Positions 17,234 through 26,467 of a stretch of DNA of 64,000 bases are shown piece after piece. How positions within the stretch are numbered: position 1 is the stretch's first letter; every line of letters starts with the position of its first letter. The stretch is from assembly GCF_000429545.1 (NCBI RefSeq), contig NZ_AUCB01000013.1:62001-126000 (forward strand), read 5' to 3'. This DNA comes from Arenibacter certesii DSM 19833 (lineage in GTDB: Bacteria > Bacteroidota > Bacteroidia > Flavobacteriales > Flavobacteriaceae). Position numbers and translations under genes: made by a program. The notes beneath the pieces were generated by a model. The model did no database searches, was not told the origin of the DNA, and was given only the letters and a program-made list of their open reading frames with translations.

Positions 17234-17788
17234 TTGAAACACGAAAAAATTATATTGGGGATCGATCCTGGTACCACTATCATGGGTTTCGGTCTAATAA
17301 AAGTGGTGAATAAAGAAATGGAGTTCCTCCAAATGAACGAACTTCTTTTGCAAAAATATAGCGATCCCTATACCAAACTGAAACTTATTTTTGAACGCAC
17401 CATAGAGCTGATAGATACCTATCATCCAGATGAAATTGCCATTGAGGCTCCGTTTTTTGGGAAAAACGTACAATCCATGTTAAAACTTGGTAGAGCCCAA
17501 GGGGTGGCCATGGCCGCAGGATTATCACGAGAAATTCCCATAACGGAATACCTGCCCAAAAAAATAAAAATGGCCATCACCGGAAACGGAAATGCCAGTA
17601 AAGAACAGGTAGCCAAAATGCTACAGAGTGTCCTTAAACTAAAAACACTCCCCAAAAATCTAGATAGCACCGACGGACTCGCCGCAGCAGTATGTCATTT
17701 CTATAACGAAGGCCGTATAGAAGTCGGCAAAAATTATAGCGGATGGGAAGCCTTCGTAAAGCAAAACGAGAAACGGGTGAAGAAGTGA
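17234..17788 (+). CDS. ruvC: Holliday junction resolvase RuvC
   Basis: A 184-residue RNase H-fold endonuclease that cuts Holliday junctions in concert with RuvAB. The first catalytic Asp is in LGIDPGTT (Asp11), Glu in IAIEAPFF, and the late acidic pair in DSTDGLAAAVCH. The start is probably TTG at 17234. Its stop codon (17786-17788) is immediately followed by 7-bp tandem repeats and a small inverted-repeat-bounded insertion that now separates ruvC from hemW. Confidence 0.93.
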   Translation: MKHEKIILGIDPGTTIMGFGLIKVVNKEMEFLQMNELLLQKYSDPYTKLKLIFERTIELIDTYHPDEIAIEAPFFGKNVQSMLKLGRAQGVAMAAGLSREIPITEYLPKKIKMAITGNGNASKEQVAKMLQSVLKLKTLPKNLDSTDGLAAAVCHFYNEGRIEVGKNYSGWEAFVKQNEKRVKK

Positions 17789-17830
17789 TCAGTGTTCAGT
17801 GTTCAGTGTTCAGTGTTCAGTGGTCAGTAA
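17789..17830 (+). repeat. Six tandem 7-bp repeats (TCAGTGT-type)
   Basis: Four exact TCAGTGT units are followed by TCAGTGG and TCAGTAA with no gaps. The array begins directly at the ruvC stop codon and runs into the left inverted repeat of the small cassette. Confidence 0.9.
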
Positions 17831-18261
17831 ATAGTAATCAGTAAAGGAAACGAAAGTAATATGAAATTTCAAGATCTTTTGGCTTATCGCAAATCTTTTG
17901 ATTTGGCAATGCGTATTTTTGAAGTGTCAAAATCGTTTCCAAAAGAGGAGGTGTATTCCTTAACGGATCAAGTTAGGAGATGTTCAAGAAGTGTGTCTGC
18001 AAATATTGCCGAGGCCTACGGAAAGCGACCGTATCAAAAACATTTTATCAGTAAATTAAGTGATAGTGATGCGGAAAATTTGGAATTACAGTCATGGCTA
18101 GCGTTTGCTCTTTCTTGTAAGTACTTAGAAAAGCATATTTTTGATGAGCTTATGGAGGAAAGTCACCAAGTGGGCAAATTAATTAATTATATGATGGCAA
18201 ATCCTCAAAAATTTGGTTCCAAACAAAACTGACTACCGATTACTAATTACTGATCACTGAA
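17816..18261. mobile_element. Small cassette bounded by 28-bp inverted repeats, carrying a four-helix-bundle gene
   Basis: The left end 17816-17843 begins TTCAGTGGTCAGTAAATAGT. The reverse complement of the right end 18234-18261 matches it at 25 of 28 positions. The two ends enclose one gene only. The right repeat stops 1 bp before the hemW start codon and the left one starts in the heptad array after ruvC. No transposase is encoded, so any movement would be in trans. The mobile interpretation is inferred from this geometry. Confidence 0.6.
17861..18232 (+). CDS. Four-helix bundle protein (23S rRNA intervening-sequence family)
   Basis: A 123-residue, all-helical protein of the family named after ORFs in 23S rRNA intervening sequences. 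The conserved opening is FQDLLAYRKSFDLAM and the centre has QVRRCSRSVSANIAEAYGK. Related proteins form pentameric bundles; proposed roles include nucleic acid binding, and diversity-generating retroelement accessory proteins share the fold. Here there is no rRNA or retroelement nearby. The gene sits alone between long inverted repeats, which suggests a selfish or passenger unit. Confidence 0.85.
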   Translation: MKFQDLLAYRKSFDLAMRIFEVSKSFPKEEVYSLTDQVRRCSRSVSANIAEAYGKRPYQKHFISKLSDSDAENLELQSWLAFALSCKYLEKHIFDELMEESHQVGKLINYMMANPQKFGSKQN

Positions 18262-18262
18262 A

Positions 18263-19396
18263 ATGAGCGGCATCTACATACATATCCCATTCTGCAAACA
18301 GGCTTGTCACTATTGCGATTTTCACTTCTCTACCAGTATGGGGAAGAAAGAGGCAATGATACAAGCTTTGATACTGGAATTGGAAATGAGGAAAACCGAT
18401 TTTTCTAATGAAGAGGTACATACCATCTATTTTGGAGGGGGCACCCCATCGGTTTTAGAACCCTCGAAAATAGAACAGATTCTGGCTGCAGTCCAACATC
18501 ATTACAAAGTGGTAGAAGCGCCAGAAATCACCTTAGAAGCAAATCCCGATGACCTATCTGAACATAAAATAAAAGAATTGGCCAGTACTTCCATCAATAG
18601 GTTAAGTATTGGTATTCAATCTTTTTTTGAGGAAGATCTAAAGTTGATGAACAGGGCCCACAATGCAATAGAAGCGAAAGAATGCATCGCCCTAGCAAGT
18701 GCCTATTTTGATAATATTTCTATCGACCTCATTTATGGGGTTCCGGGGATGACCAATGAACGCTGGACGGCCAATATCGAAAAAGCACTATCATTTAAAA
18801 TCCCGCATATTTCAAGCTATGCCCTTACCGTGGAGCCCAAAACCGCTTTAAAAGCGTTTATAGATAAGGGAATAATAGCACCGGTAGATGATGAGTTGGC
18901 CGAAGCCCACTACTATATTTTAGTAGATAAACTTACAGCTGCCGGATATATAAACTATGAATTTTCCAATTTTGGAAAAGAGGGCTATTTTTCACAGAAT
19001 AATACTGCCTACTGGCAGGGGAAAAAGTACTTGGGCATTGGTCCATCTGCGCACTCCTATGATGGAAAACAAAGGGGGTGGAATATTAACAACAATGCCA
19101 AATACATAAAATCCATCACCCAAAACATCTTACCTATGGAAACGGAAGTGTTGTCTAAAACAGATCGTTATAACGAATATATAATGACAGGACTGCGGAC
19201 AATTTGGGGAGTATCTTTGGATAGGATTAAAGCGGATTTTGGACAAGAGTTTCATGCGTACTTATTAAAACAAGTAGAACAGAAAATTAAAGAGGAACTG
19301 TTGGTTATAAAAGATAACCACCTCTTAGTAGCGCCAAAAGGTAAGTTTTTAAGCGACGGAATAGCGGCCGACCTATTTATTGTTAACTTGTCCTAA
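18263..19396 (+). CDS. hemW: Radical SAM heme chaperone HemW
   Basis: A 377-residue radical SAM protein. CxxxCxxC is present as Cys11, Cys15, Cys18 in IPFCKQACHYCDF, followed by the SAM-contact motif YFGGGTPS. It resembles HemN but lacks the extra cysteine-bearing N-terminal extension of true coproporphyrinogen dehydrogenase, and members of this length bind heme and act as heme chaperones. The start codon lies 1 bp after a 28-bp inverted repeat, so its original upstream region has been replaced and no normal ribosome-binding region is evident. Confidence 0.9.
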   Translation: MSGIYIHIPFCKQACHYCDFHFSTSMGKKEAMIQALILELEMRKTDFSNEEVHTIYFGGGTPSVLEPSKIEQILAAVQHHYKVVEAPEITLEANPDDLSEHKIKELASTSINRLSIGIQSFFEEDLKLMNRAHNAIEAKECIALASAYFDNISIDLIYGVPGMTNERWTANIEKALSFKIPHISSYALTVEPKTALKAFIDKGIIAPVDDELAEAHYYILVDKLTAAGYINYEFSNFGKEGYFSQNNTAYWQGKKYLGIGPSAHSYDGKQRGWNINNNAKYIKSITQNILPMETEVLSKTDRYNEYIMTGLRTIWGVSLDRIKADFGQEFHAYLLKQVEQKIKEELLVIKDNHLLVAPKGKFLSDGIAADLFIVNLS

Positions 19397-19540
19397 ACAT
19401 GTTTCAGGACCTAAGCTCGAATTATGGGAGAGGGTTATAGGTATATTTTCAACAATTCAACTTTACCTAAAAATGCAATAAGTTGGAGTGCATTATAAAT
19501 TATTAATTGAGATTAAAATACGGAAAGAATAGTACCATTC

Positions 19541-20290
19541 ATGAAAGCAGTTATAAAACACAATAAAATAAAATATACTATAGACCTCGCAAACCCCTTG
19601 GATATTTCTATCCCTGTTATAGGAGGCGATAATAATGTGACCTCTTGGTACCTGCCTCCTCCTAAAATAGAGCCACACAAGGAGGGTGAATTTGTGGGGA
19701 AAGTTACCGAGGGAGGTTCTACAAATTTTAATGATATATACTTTAACCCCCATTCCCATGGTACACATACCGAATGTGTGGGACATATAACAGAAGAATT
19801 CCGATCGGTAAATAAATGCCTGTCTAAATATTTCTTTATGACGGAGGTGATTACTGTAGCTCCAGAAAAAATGGGAGACGATTTTGTGATTTCCAAAAAG
19901 CAGTTACAATATGCTTTGGGGAATAAAAATAGGGAAGCAGTAGTCATTAGGACCATTCCCAATTTAAGCGAAAAGAAATCCAGGCAATATTCCCATACCA
20001 ATCCGCCCTATTTGATGGGAGATGCGGCTGAGTTATTAAGAGACAAAGGGATAGAACACCTGTTGATAGACCTGCCTTCTGTGGATAAAGAGAAAGATGA
20101 TGGCAACTTATTGGCCCACAAAGCATTTTGGGATGTTGAAGGAAAGATACGACAGAATGCCACTATTACGGAATTGATTTTTGTAGCCAATACTATTCCA
20201 GATGGGAAATACTTCTTAAACCTGCAACTCGCACCTTTTGAAAACGACGCAAGTCCCAGTAGACCAGTTTTGTACAAAATTGAAGATTAA
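19541..20290 (+). CDS. Cyclase-family metal-dependent hydrolase (KynB-like fold)
   Basis: A 249-residue protein of the cyclase family to which kynurenine formamidase KynB belongs. The metal motif is HSHGTHTECVGHI (residues about 68-80); the usual HGTHxDxPxH is here HGTHTECVGH, so Asp is replaced by Glu. The N-terminal IDLANPLDISIPV is also typical. It probably hydrolyses a small amide or lactone. No kynurenine or tryptophan genes adjoin, so the substrate is open. Confidence 0.8.
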   Translation: MKAVIKHNKIKYTIDLANPLDISIPVIGGDNNVTSWYLPPPKIEPHKEGEFVGKVTEGGSTNFNDIYFNPHSHGTHTECVGHITEEFRSVNKCLSKYFFMTEVITVAPEKMGDDFVISKKQLQYALGNKNREAVVIRTIPNLSEKKSRQYSHTNPPYLMGDAAELLRDKGIEHLLIDLPSVDKEKDDGNLLAHKAFWDVEGKIRQNATITELIFVANTIPDGKYFLNLQLAPFENDASPSRPVLYKIED

Positions 20291-20300
20291 TTAATAAAAG

Positions 20301-20660
20301 ATGGGTAAGCTAATAAAGATAGAAGAAATGTTGATGTTCCTTCTTGGGATTTATCTTTTTAGTCTACTAAATTATAACTGGTGGTGGTTTGCTGGTTTAA
20401 TATTAACTCCAGACATTGGTATGGTAGGGTATCTAAAAGGAAATAGGACCGGGGCAATAGGATACAATCTCCTACATCATAAGGGTATTGGAATCGCAAT
20501 TTATTTAATAGGGATTTATCTTTCCTTACCTTTGTGCCAACTAATTGGTGTAATTTTATTTTCCCATGCCTCTTTGGATAGGGCTTTTGGTTATGGTTTA
20601 AAATATGATAAGGGATTTAAATACACCCACTTAGGCGAAATAGGTAACGCACATGAATGA
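20301..20660 (+). CDS. DUF4260 membrane protein
   Basis: A 119-residue protein with about four hydrophobic segments. The family-like motifs WWWFAGLILTPDIGMVGYL and YNLLHHKG are visible, as is HASLDRAFGYGLKY near the end. Function unknown. It begins 10 bp after the cyclase-like gene and overlaps the next gene by 8 bp, so the three form an operon. Confidence 0.85.
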   Translation: MGKLIKIEEMLMFLLGIYLFSLLNYNWWWFAGLILTPDIGMVGYLKGNRTGAIGYNLLHHKGIGIAIYLIGIYLSLPLCQLIGVILFSHASLDRAFGYGLKYDKGFKYTHLGEIGNAHE

Positions 20661-21276
20661 AATATTAGAACTTTTTTTAGGGCTTATCCTTGGAGCTATT
20701 GCTATGTACTGGGTATTTTCCTTGTTCAGAAAGAAAAGGAACAAAGAACTTACAGAACACCAGTCTACCATTTTATTGGATAAGATTAAGAGCGTCTGTA
20801 AACTGATCACTGTGGAGGGCGACTTTGCTGAAATATATCGCTATGAGAATACTAGGGAGCACTTTTTAAGCATGGTAAGTAGTAAGAAGAAAGCGTTGAT
20901 TGTAATTAATGCTAAAGTGCACATTGGATTCGACCTAAAGAAACTGCGAATGCATGCAGATAACGAGAAGAAGAAAATAGTCCTGACGAATTTCCCTGAA
21001 CCCGAAATATTATCCATATCTCCGGATCTTCAATTTTACGATATAAAAAACGGATTTTTTAATGTCTTTACTCCGTCCGATCTTACCTCTCTTAATGTAG
21101 AAGCCAAAAAGCACATAGAAGAGAAAATACCTGCAAGTGGATTAATGGATACAGCGAATAGGGAAGCTTTGGAAGCAGTACTTTTAATAGAGAATATTGT
21201 ACAGACTATTGGATGGAAATTGGACTATAGCGCCTTGGAATTGAACGAATATAAGCATCAGAAATTAAATAAATAA
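20653..21276 (+). CDS. DUF4230 protein, membrane-anchored
   Basis: A 207-residue protein with one N-terminal membrane helix (about 5-23) and a soluble domain with DUF4230 features: LLDKIKSVCKLITVEGDFAE, ALIVINAKVHIGFDLKKL and a late helix around NREALEAVLLIE. It is probably exported and membrane-tethered. Function unknown. It overlaps the DUF4260 gene by 8 bp. Confidence 0.85.
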   Translation: MNEILELFLGLILGAIAMYWVFSLFRKKRNKELTEHQSTILLDKIKSVCKLITVEGDFAEIYRYENTREHFLSMVSSKKKALIVINAKVHIGFDLKKLRMHADNEKKKIVLTNFPEPEILSISPDLQFYDIKNGFFNVFTPSDLTSLNVEAKKHIEEKIPASGLMDTANREALEAVLLIENIVQTIGWKLDYSALELNEYKHQKLNK

Positions 21277-21355
21277 TAAAGCTATTATTCGCCTACCTTA
21301 GAAGGAGAATCTGTTGAACATGTAACACTGCTATAAAAACATTAACAAACTTTTG

Positions 21356-21748
21356 ATGAAAAACATATTTTTAGGAATACTATTTTTAACGATTACCGTT
21401 GTTAGCGGACAAACAGAAGAAAAAATGAAACAATTTGACTCAAATTTTGTGCATACCGTGTATTTTTGGTTGAAGCACCCTGATAATGCTGAAGATAGAA
21501 AAGCATTTGAAACTTCTCTTAAAAAGTTTTTAGACCATTCTCAGTATGCCAAGACCAAGTTTATAGGTGTGCCCCCAAAGGCATCTAGGGACGTGGTAGA
21601 TGGATCTTTTACCTATTCCTTAGTAGTGACATTTGAATCTGCAGAAGCACAAGAAAAGTATCAGAAAGAAGAACCACACTTACTGTTTGTAAAAGAGTCT
21701 AGCGACTTGTGGACCAAAGTCATCGTTTACGATTCAACTAGTATCTAG
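21356..21748 (+). CDS. Dabb (stress-responsive A/B barrel) domain protein, exported
   Basis: About 130 residues with a signal peptide (MKNIFLGILFLTITVVSGQ) and a Dabb ferredoxin-like barrel: HTVYFWLKHP, then KFIGVPPKASRDVVDGSFTY and SLVVTFESAEAQEKYQ. The open frame can be extended to a TTG at 21353, but the adjacent ATG at 21356 is preferred. Dabb proteins form dimers and have varied roles; here a periplasmic location is inferred. Confidence 0.8.
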   Translation: MKNIFLGILFLTITVVSGQTEEKMKQFDSNFVHTVYFWLKHPDNAEDRKAFETSLKKFLDHSQYAKTKFIGVPPKASRDVVDGSFTYSLVVTFESAEAQEKYQKEEPHLLFVKESSDLWTKVIVYDSTSI

Positions 21749-21821
21749 TAAGTCGTAGGACTGGAGATAGGTGAAGCTAATTTTGTGTCGTCCTTTTTAA
21801 AAATCCATAGCTAGTTTAGGA

Positions 21822-22178
21822 ATGAATATAGAAGAATTTAGAACCTATTGTTTGGATAAAAAAGGGGTGACAGAAGAATTCCCTTTCGATTCAAAAACCT
21901 TGGTGTTTAAGGTAATGGGGAAGATGTTTGCCCTCACCTCTTTAGAACAAGTTCCTCTTAGAGCCAATTTAAAGTGCGACCCAGAAAAAGCTATTGAACT
22001 TAGGGAACTCCATGACGGTAAAATTATTCCGGGTTACCACATGAGTAAAATTCATTGGAATACCATTTATGTAGAAAAATTAGCGCCGGATTTAGTTCGG
22101 GTATTAATAGACCACTCCTATGACCTAGTAGTAGTAAAACTCACCAAAAAATTACAAGCTCAACTGCGGGACCAATAG
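21822..22178 (+). CDS. MmcQ/YjbR family protein
   Basis: A 118-residue protein of the CyaY-like-fold MmcQ/YjbR family: FPFDSKTLVFKVMGKMFAL, then LKCDPEKAIELRE, GYHMSKIHWNTIYVE and DHSYDLVVVKL. It is often annotated as a DNA-binding protein, but its physiological role is not established. Stand-alone, cytosolic, complete. Confidence 0.88.
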   Translation: MNIEEFRTYCLDKKGVTEEFPFDSKTLVFKVMGKMFALTSLEQVPLRANLKCDPEKAIELRELHDGKIIPGYHMSKIHWNTIYVEKLAPDLVRVLIDHSYDLVVVKLTKKLQAQLRDQ

Positions 22179-22213
22179 GTTATCCCAAAAAATCAGTGTT
22201 TTAATCTTCCCAT

Positions 22214-23986
22214 ATGGATCAATTAATATCATTTTATAATAAAAAAATCGCAGCGCAAACGGAGTTGCTACGGGTGGTTAAAAATCAATTACTCACTTCT
22301 AGTATTCTGCGTTTGGCGGTTTTCTTATTGGGGAGTTTTGGCGCGTATTTCTTTTTTGGAAATACTAAACTGGTCATAGGGATCATAATTATAACCATTG
22401 CCCTTTTTCTATTTCTAGTGAGTAAACATACAGACATACAATACAAAAGGGATAAGATTTTAGCTTTGATCCATATAAACGAAACTGAGATTCAGGTCCT
22501 AAATCGTAAATACCACCACCTTCCAGATGGTAAAGAATATAAGGATGATAGTCACTACTTTGCTCAGGATATAGACCTGTTTGGTAAGGGTTCTTTTTAT
22601 CAATATAGTAACAGAACGGCTTTGCCCGATGGTAGCGATCACCTGGTAGAACTATTTTTATCCAATAATATTGATGGAATATTACCTAGACAAGAAGCGG
22701 TAAAAGAGCTTTCCCAAATGCCCGATTGGCGACAAGACTTTTCTGCGACTGCCACTTTGGTAAAGGCAGATGCAAGTACAAAAACTATTGTTTCTTGGCT
22801 AAAGGGGTACAAAGCCTACGTCCCTAAAATTATGAAGTGGTTGCCAAATTTGTTTACCCTGATTTCAATAATATCCCTTGCCGGGTATTTTCTAGGCCTG
22901 CTTCCTGGGTATCCTATTATAATCATCTTTCTGGTGGGATTATTGCTAACTGGATTTTTTATAGGGAAAACCGGTAAATTGGCTTTGGATGCCAATAGAG
23001 TGCAAAGTACTTTTCAGCAATATCAATGGCTTATCTTAAAGATTGAAAAGGTTGAGTTTAAATCCGACCTGTTAAGGAGAAAAAGAAATACGGTGCTCTC
23101 ACAAGAGCAACCCGCTTCTAAGCTACTAAAAGATTTCACTGCCAAATTAAGTGCTTTAGATCAGCGTAATAACATGATATTTGGTCTATTTGGGAACGGG
23201 TTTTTACTTTGGGATCTACGACAAGGTTATAAATTGGAAGATTGGATTGCAAATCACGGTGCTAAAGCAGAACATTGGTTTGCTACCATCGCATTTTTTG
23301 ATGCCTATAATAGCATGGGGAATTTTGCTTATAACCATCCGGCATATACCTTTCCCAAATTAGTGGAAAATAATACGGTATTAAAATCGACTAAGGCATC
23401 GCATCCCTTGTTGGACCCCAAAAAAGCGGTTGCCAATGATATTGATATCCAAAGGGAACAGTTCTTTATTATCACAGGAGCCAATATGGCAGGGAAAAGT
23501 ACCTTCTTGCGTACCGTTTCTTTGCAATTGGTTATGGCTAATATGGGACTTCCTGTTTGTGCAGAAGAAGTGGAGTACACTCCAATAAAGCTAATTACAA
23601 GCATGCGCACCACAGATTCTCTTACCGATGATGAGTCCTATTTTTTCTCGGAATTAAAGCGATTGAAATTCATTGTAGATGAGATTAAAACAGATAATTA
23701 TTTCATAGTACTCGATGAAATCTTAAAAGGCACCAATAGCTTGGATAAGGCTAGAGGGTCTAGAAAATTTGTGGAGAAATTAGTGGGGTCTAAATCTACT
23801 GGGATTATTGCTACCCACGATTTAAGCCTATGCGAAGCATCAGCAGATCTCCCACAAATTAAGAACCATTATTTTGATGCGGAAATTATTGATAACGAAC
23901 TACATTTTGACTATACGTTTAAAGATGGAATTTGTCAGAATATGAATGCTTCCTTTTTATTGAAGAAGATGGAAATTGTAGAATAA
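22214..23986 (+). CDS. MutS-family ATPase with N-terminal membrane helices
   Basis: A 590-residue protein. It has two hydrophobic pairs (about 30-70 and 205-245), then a MutS core/clamp region and a MutS ATPase domain: Walker A ITGANMAGKSTFLRTV (about 420), TDSLTDDESYFFSELKR and Walker B YFIVLDEILKGTNSLDK, then GIIATHDL. It lacks the mismatch-recognition domain I with its Phe-x-Glu motif, so canonical mismatch repair is unlikely. This membrane-bound MutS-like class is widespread in Bacteroidota and uncharacterised as far as I know. Confidence 0.85.
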   Translation: MDQLISFYNKKIAAQTELLRVVKNQLLTSSILRLAVFLLGSFGAYFFFGNTKLVIGIIIITIALFLFLVSKHTDIQYKRDKILALIHINETEIQVLNRKYHHLPDGKEYKDDSHYFAQDIDLFGKGSFYQYSNRTALPDGSDHLVELFLSNNIDGILPRQEAVKELSQMPDWRQDFSATATLVKADASTKTIVSWLKGYKAYVPKIMKWLPNLFTLISIISLAGYFLGLLPGYPIIIIFLVGLLLTGFFIGKTGKLALDANRVQSTFQQYQWLILKIEKVEFKSDLLRRKRNTVLSQEQPASKLLKDFTAKLSALDQRNNMIFGLFGNGFLLWDLRQGYKLEDWIANHGAKAEHWFATIAFFDAYNSMGNFAYNHPAYTFPKLVENNTVLKSTKASHPLLDPKKAVANDIDIQREQFFIITGANMAGKSTFLRTVSLQLVMANMGLPVCAEEVEYTPIKLITSMRTTDSLTDDESYFFSELKRLKFIVDEIKTDNYFIVLDEILKGTNSLDKARGSRKFVEKLVGSKSTGIIATHDLSLCEASADLPQIKNHYFDAEIIDNELHFDYTFKDGICQNMNASFLLKKMEIVE

Positions 23987-24071
23987 CGGTACTATTGCGA
24001 GATGGGCTGTTAGCAATACGAAATGCGAAGGAGCTAGTTTATTTTTAGGTTTAGAGGATTATAAAATTTAA

Positions 24072-25073
24072 ATGGATTCACTTACACAAATAGTACTCGG
24101 TGCTGCGGTTGGGGAAGCAGTTTTAGGAAAGAAAGTAGGCAATAAGGCCATGCTATATGGCGCTATTGCAGGGACTATTCCCGATTTAGATATTATAGCG
24201 AATTATTTTACCGATACGGTATCCGCTATTGAATGGCATAGGGGATTTACGCATTCTATCTTCTTTTCCATTCTGTTTGCACCAGTATTTGGATGGTTAA
24301 TCTATAAATTGGAACGAAAACAACCTGCTAGTTGGAAAGATTGGTCGTGGCTTATGTTCTGGGGACTGTTTACACATCCTATTCTCGATTCTTTTACCAC
24401 CTGGGGCACACAATTATTCTGGCCGTTTGGATATAAGCTGGCCTTTCAAAGTATATTTGTAATAGACCCCCTATATACTTTGCCGTTTTTAGTATTTCTC
24501 ATTTTGACTATGATGCAAAAACGAGATTCCCCTAAACGTGCTCAATATAATAAGCTGGGGCTAACGGTGAGTACTGCTTACTTGGGGGTTACCCTTTTGT
24601 TAAAGGGGTTTGCTTACAATAAAATCACCCAGAACCTAAAAGATCAAGGAATAGATTATAAGGAGATAACGGTAAGACCATCCCCATTTAACACCATACT
24701 TTGGTCTGCTAATATTGATGTAGGGGACGCCTACTTAATAGGAAATTATTCTTTTTTTGACCAACAGCCCATTCATTTTAGTCGATACCCTAAAAACCAT
24801 CAATTACTAGGGGATTTATCGGCACAGGATAAAGTGCAGCGATTAAAAGGAATTACAGAGGGTTGGTATACTATCGTAGAGGATAATGGGGAACTTTATT
24901 TTAATGACCTCCGCTTTGGTTTGATGAGTTTGGAGCCAGATGAGGATAGATTCGCTTTTAGTTATAAAATACAGCCTATAGAAGGGGATGTAGTGGTAGA
25001 AGAGACTCCTAAACTAAAAAGAGATGCCAAGCTCCTGCTATCGGCCTTATGGGCGCGAATGTGGGGAGTTTGA
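24072..25073 (+). CDS. YdjM/DUF457-type membrane-bound metal-dependent hydrolase
   Basis: A 333-residue protein starting MDSLTQIVLGAAVGEAVLGK, with the family motifs GTIPDLD, WHRGFTHSIFFS and GLFTHPILDSFTTWGTQ that supply His/Asp metal ligands within membrane helices in the first half. The second half (about 190-333) is soluble and variable. The E. coli relative YdjM is LexA-regulated, but no SOS box was looked for successfully here. The hydrolase activity is a family prediction. Confidence 0.85.
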   Translation: MDSLTQIVLGAAVGEAVLGKKVGNKAMLYGAIAGTIPDLDIIANYFTDTVSAIEWHRGFTHSIFFSILFAPVFGWLIYKLERKQPASWKDWSWLMFWGLFTHPILDSFTTWGTQLFWPFGYKLAFQSIFVIDPLYTLPFLVFLILTMMQKRDSPKRAQYNKLGLTVSTAYLGVTLLLKGFAYNKITQNLKDQGIDYKEITVRPSPFNTILWSANIDVGDAYLIGNYSFFDQQPIHFSRYPKNHQLLGDLSAQDKVQRLKGITEGWYTIVEDNGELYFNDLRFGLMSLEPDEDRFAFSYKIQPIEGDVVVEETPKLKRDAKLLLSALWARMWGV

Positions 25074-25100
25074 CCATACTAGTAATTAATATATTTTATA

Positions 25101-25733
25101 ATGCCTAACCAACCAATTAAAACTAGAATAAGGATCTTTTGGTTCGGGCTAAGTGGGGTGCTATTATTTGTATTAGCAACAATCATGGGTGGCATTTTTA
25201 TGGAAGATTATAGTCACACTCGGCAACTAATCAGTGAATCCTATGCTCATGGTACCACATATGGTCCGTTACTAAGATGGGCCGGATTCATTCCTAGTGG
25301 AATTTCTATTGCTATTTTTTCCTTTCTTGCCCCGTTAGTATTGCCAAAATCAAAACTAGTGAGTTTGGGGTTTTGGGTGGTAGGTGTTTTTTATGGGATA
25401 GGAACTATTATCGTTTCACTTTTTCCTTGTGATATAGGCTGTAACCCTCAGTTTATAGATCCGTCTGCCTCACAAATAATACATACAATTGTTGGAGCGT
25501 TCACTTATATAGTGGTGCCTAGCGGTCTTATATTAATAGGATTGGGTTCCAAATCCATTATGCGGATTGTCTCACTAGCCTGTGGAATCCTGGCCTATGG
25601 CTTTGTAGGGCTTTTAATAAATGATGCAGCAGGACCTTATATTGGATTGTTTCAAAGAGTAGTAGAGGCCTGTACGCTTGGCTGGTTGATATATATGTCC
25701 TATTATATTAAACGTAATGCAGCTCTTTCCTGA
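25101..25733 (+). CDS. DUF998 membrane protein
   Basis: A 210-residue protein with six predicted membrane helices. The segment SLFPCDIGCNP followed by IHTIVGAF is typical of DUF998. Function unknown. It lies 27 bp after the YdjM-like gene on the same strand. Confidence 0.8.
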   Translation: MPNQPIKTRIRIFWFGLSGVLLFVLATIMGGIFMEDYSHTRQLISESYAHGTTYGPLLRWAGFIPSGISIAIFSFLAPLVLPKSKLVSLGFWVVGVFYGIGTIIVSLFPCDIGCNPQFIDPSASQIIHTIVGAFTYIVVPSGLILIGLGSKSIMRIVSLACGILAYGFVGLLINDAAGPYIGLFQRVVEACTLGWLIYMSYYIKRNAALS

Positions 25734-25912
25734 TGGCATAGTATGCCTTTTACAGCAGTTTTCGGAAATTCTTTCTTATTAGTTTACTTCGCTAAACCAA
25801 ACACGAGTACTCATCTAAAGTATTATCTCTTAACCTGACTTATGTCATATGTTAAGTTCCTATTCTTAATGATCTTTATGGTATTAAAAAATGGAATATA
25901 AAGTATAATAAT

Positions 25913-26332
25913 ATGAAAAAGAGAGAGCTAGTATCAAAAATAATGTCGACCGATTTAATTACAATTAATCACACCAATAGCTTATTGGATGCAGAGAAAT
26001 TGTTTAAAAAACATAAGATTCGTCATATTCCAGTAGTAAGTGATAAGAAAATAGTCGGTATTCTAAGTTTAACCGATCTATTGCGAATTAGTTTTGTGGA
26101 TTCGTATGGGGAAGAAGATTCTGATGTGGACACGGCTATTTATAATATGTTGAGCATAGAGCAGGTAATGGTGAACAATCCTGTGCATGTGTCTTCTACC
26201 AAAACGATTAGAGAAGTGGCAGAAATCTTATCTAAAGAGGAGTTTCACGCTTTACCAGTGGTTGATGATGGAGAATTAGTGGGTATTGTGACCACTACAG
26301 ATTTACTAAACTACTTGTTGGAGCAATACTAA
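25913..26332 (+). CDS. Tandem CBS-domain protein
   Basis: A 139-residue protein consisting of two CBS motifs (about 8-70 and 80-139; VSDKKIVGILSLTDLL and VVDDGELVGIVTTTDLL). Such Bateman modules bind adenine nucleotides and act as energy or redox sensors. With no attached effector domain it would have to act through a partner. A strong terminator follows 20 bp after the stop codon. Confidence 0.9.
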   Translation: MKKRELVSKIMSTDLITINHTNSLLDAEKLFKKHKIRHIPVVSDKKIVGILSLTDLLRISFVDSYGEEDSDVDTAIYNMLSIEQVMVNNPVHVSSTKTIREVAEILSKEEFHALPVVDDGELVGIVTTTDLLNYLLEQY

Positions 26333-26352
26333 ACAATAGCTCAAAAATTATA

Positions 26353-26386
26353 AAATCCATAAATGAGATTCTTCATTTATGGATTT
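26353..26386 (+). terminator. Terminator after the CBS gene
   Basis: AAATCCATAAATGA pairs perfectly with TCATTTATGGATTT across a short loop, followed by CTTTG. Confidence 0.85.
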
Positions 26387-26467
26387 CTTTGTATTGGTCT
26401 TACAAGGTATAGTTTCGAAGTGTTTTATCACACCACATTAGGCTATATTATAGAAAAACAACCTTGT

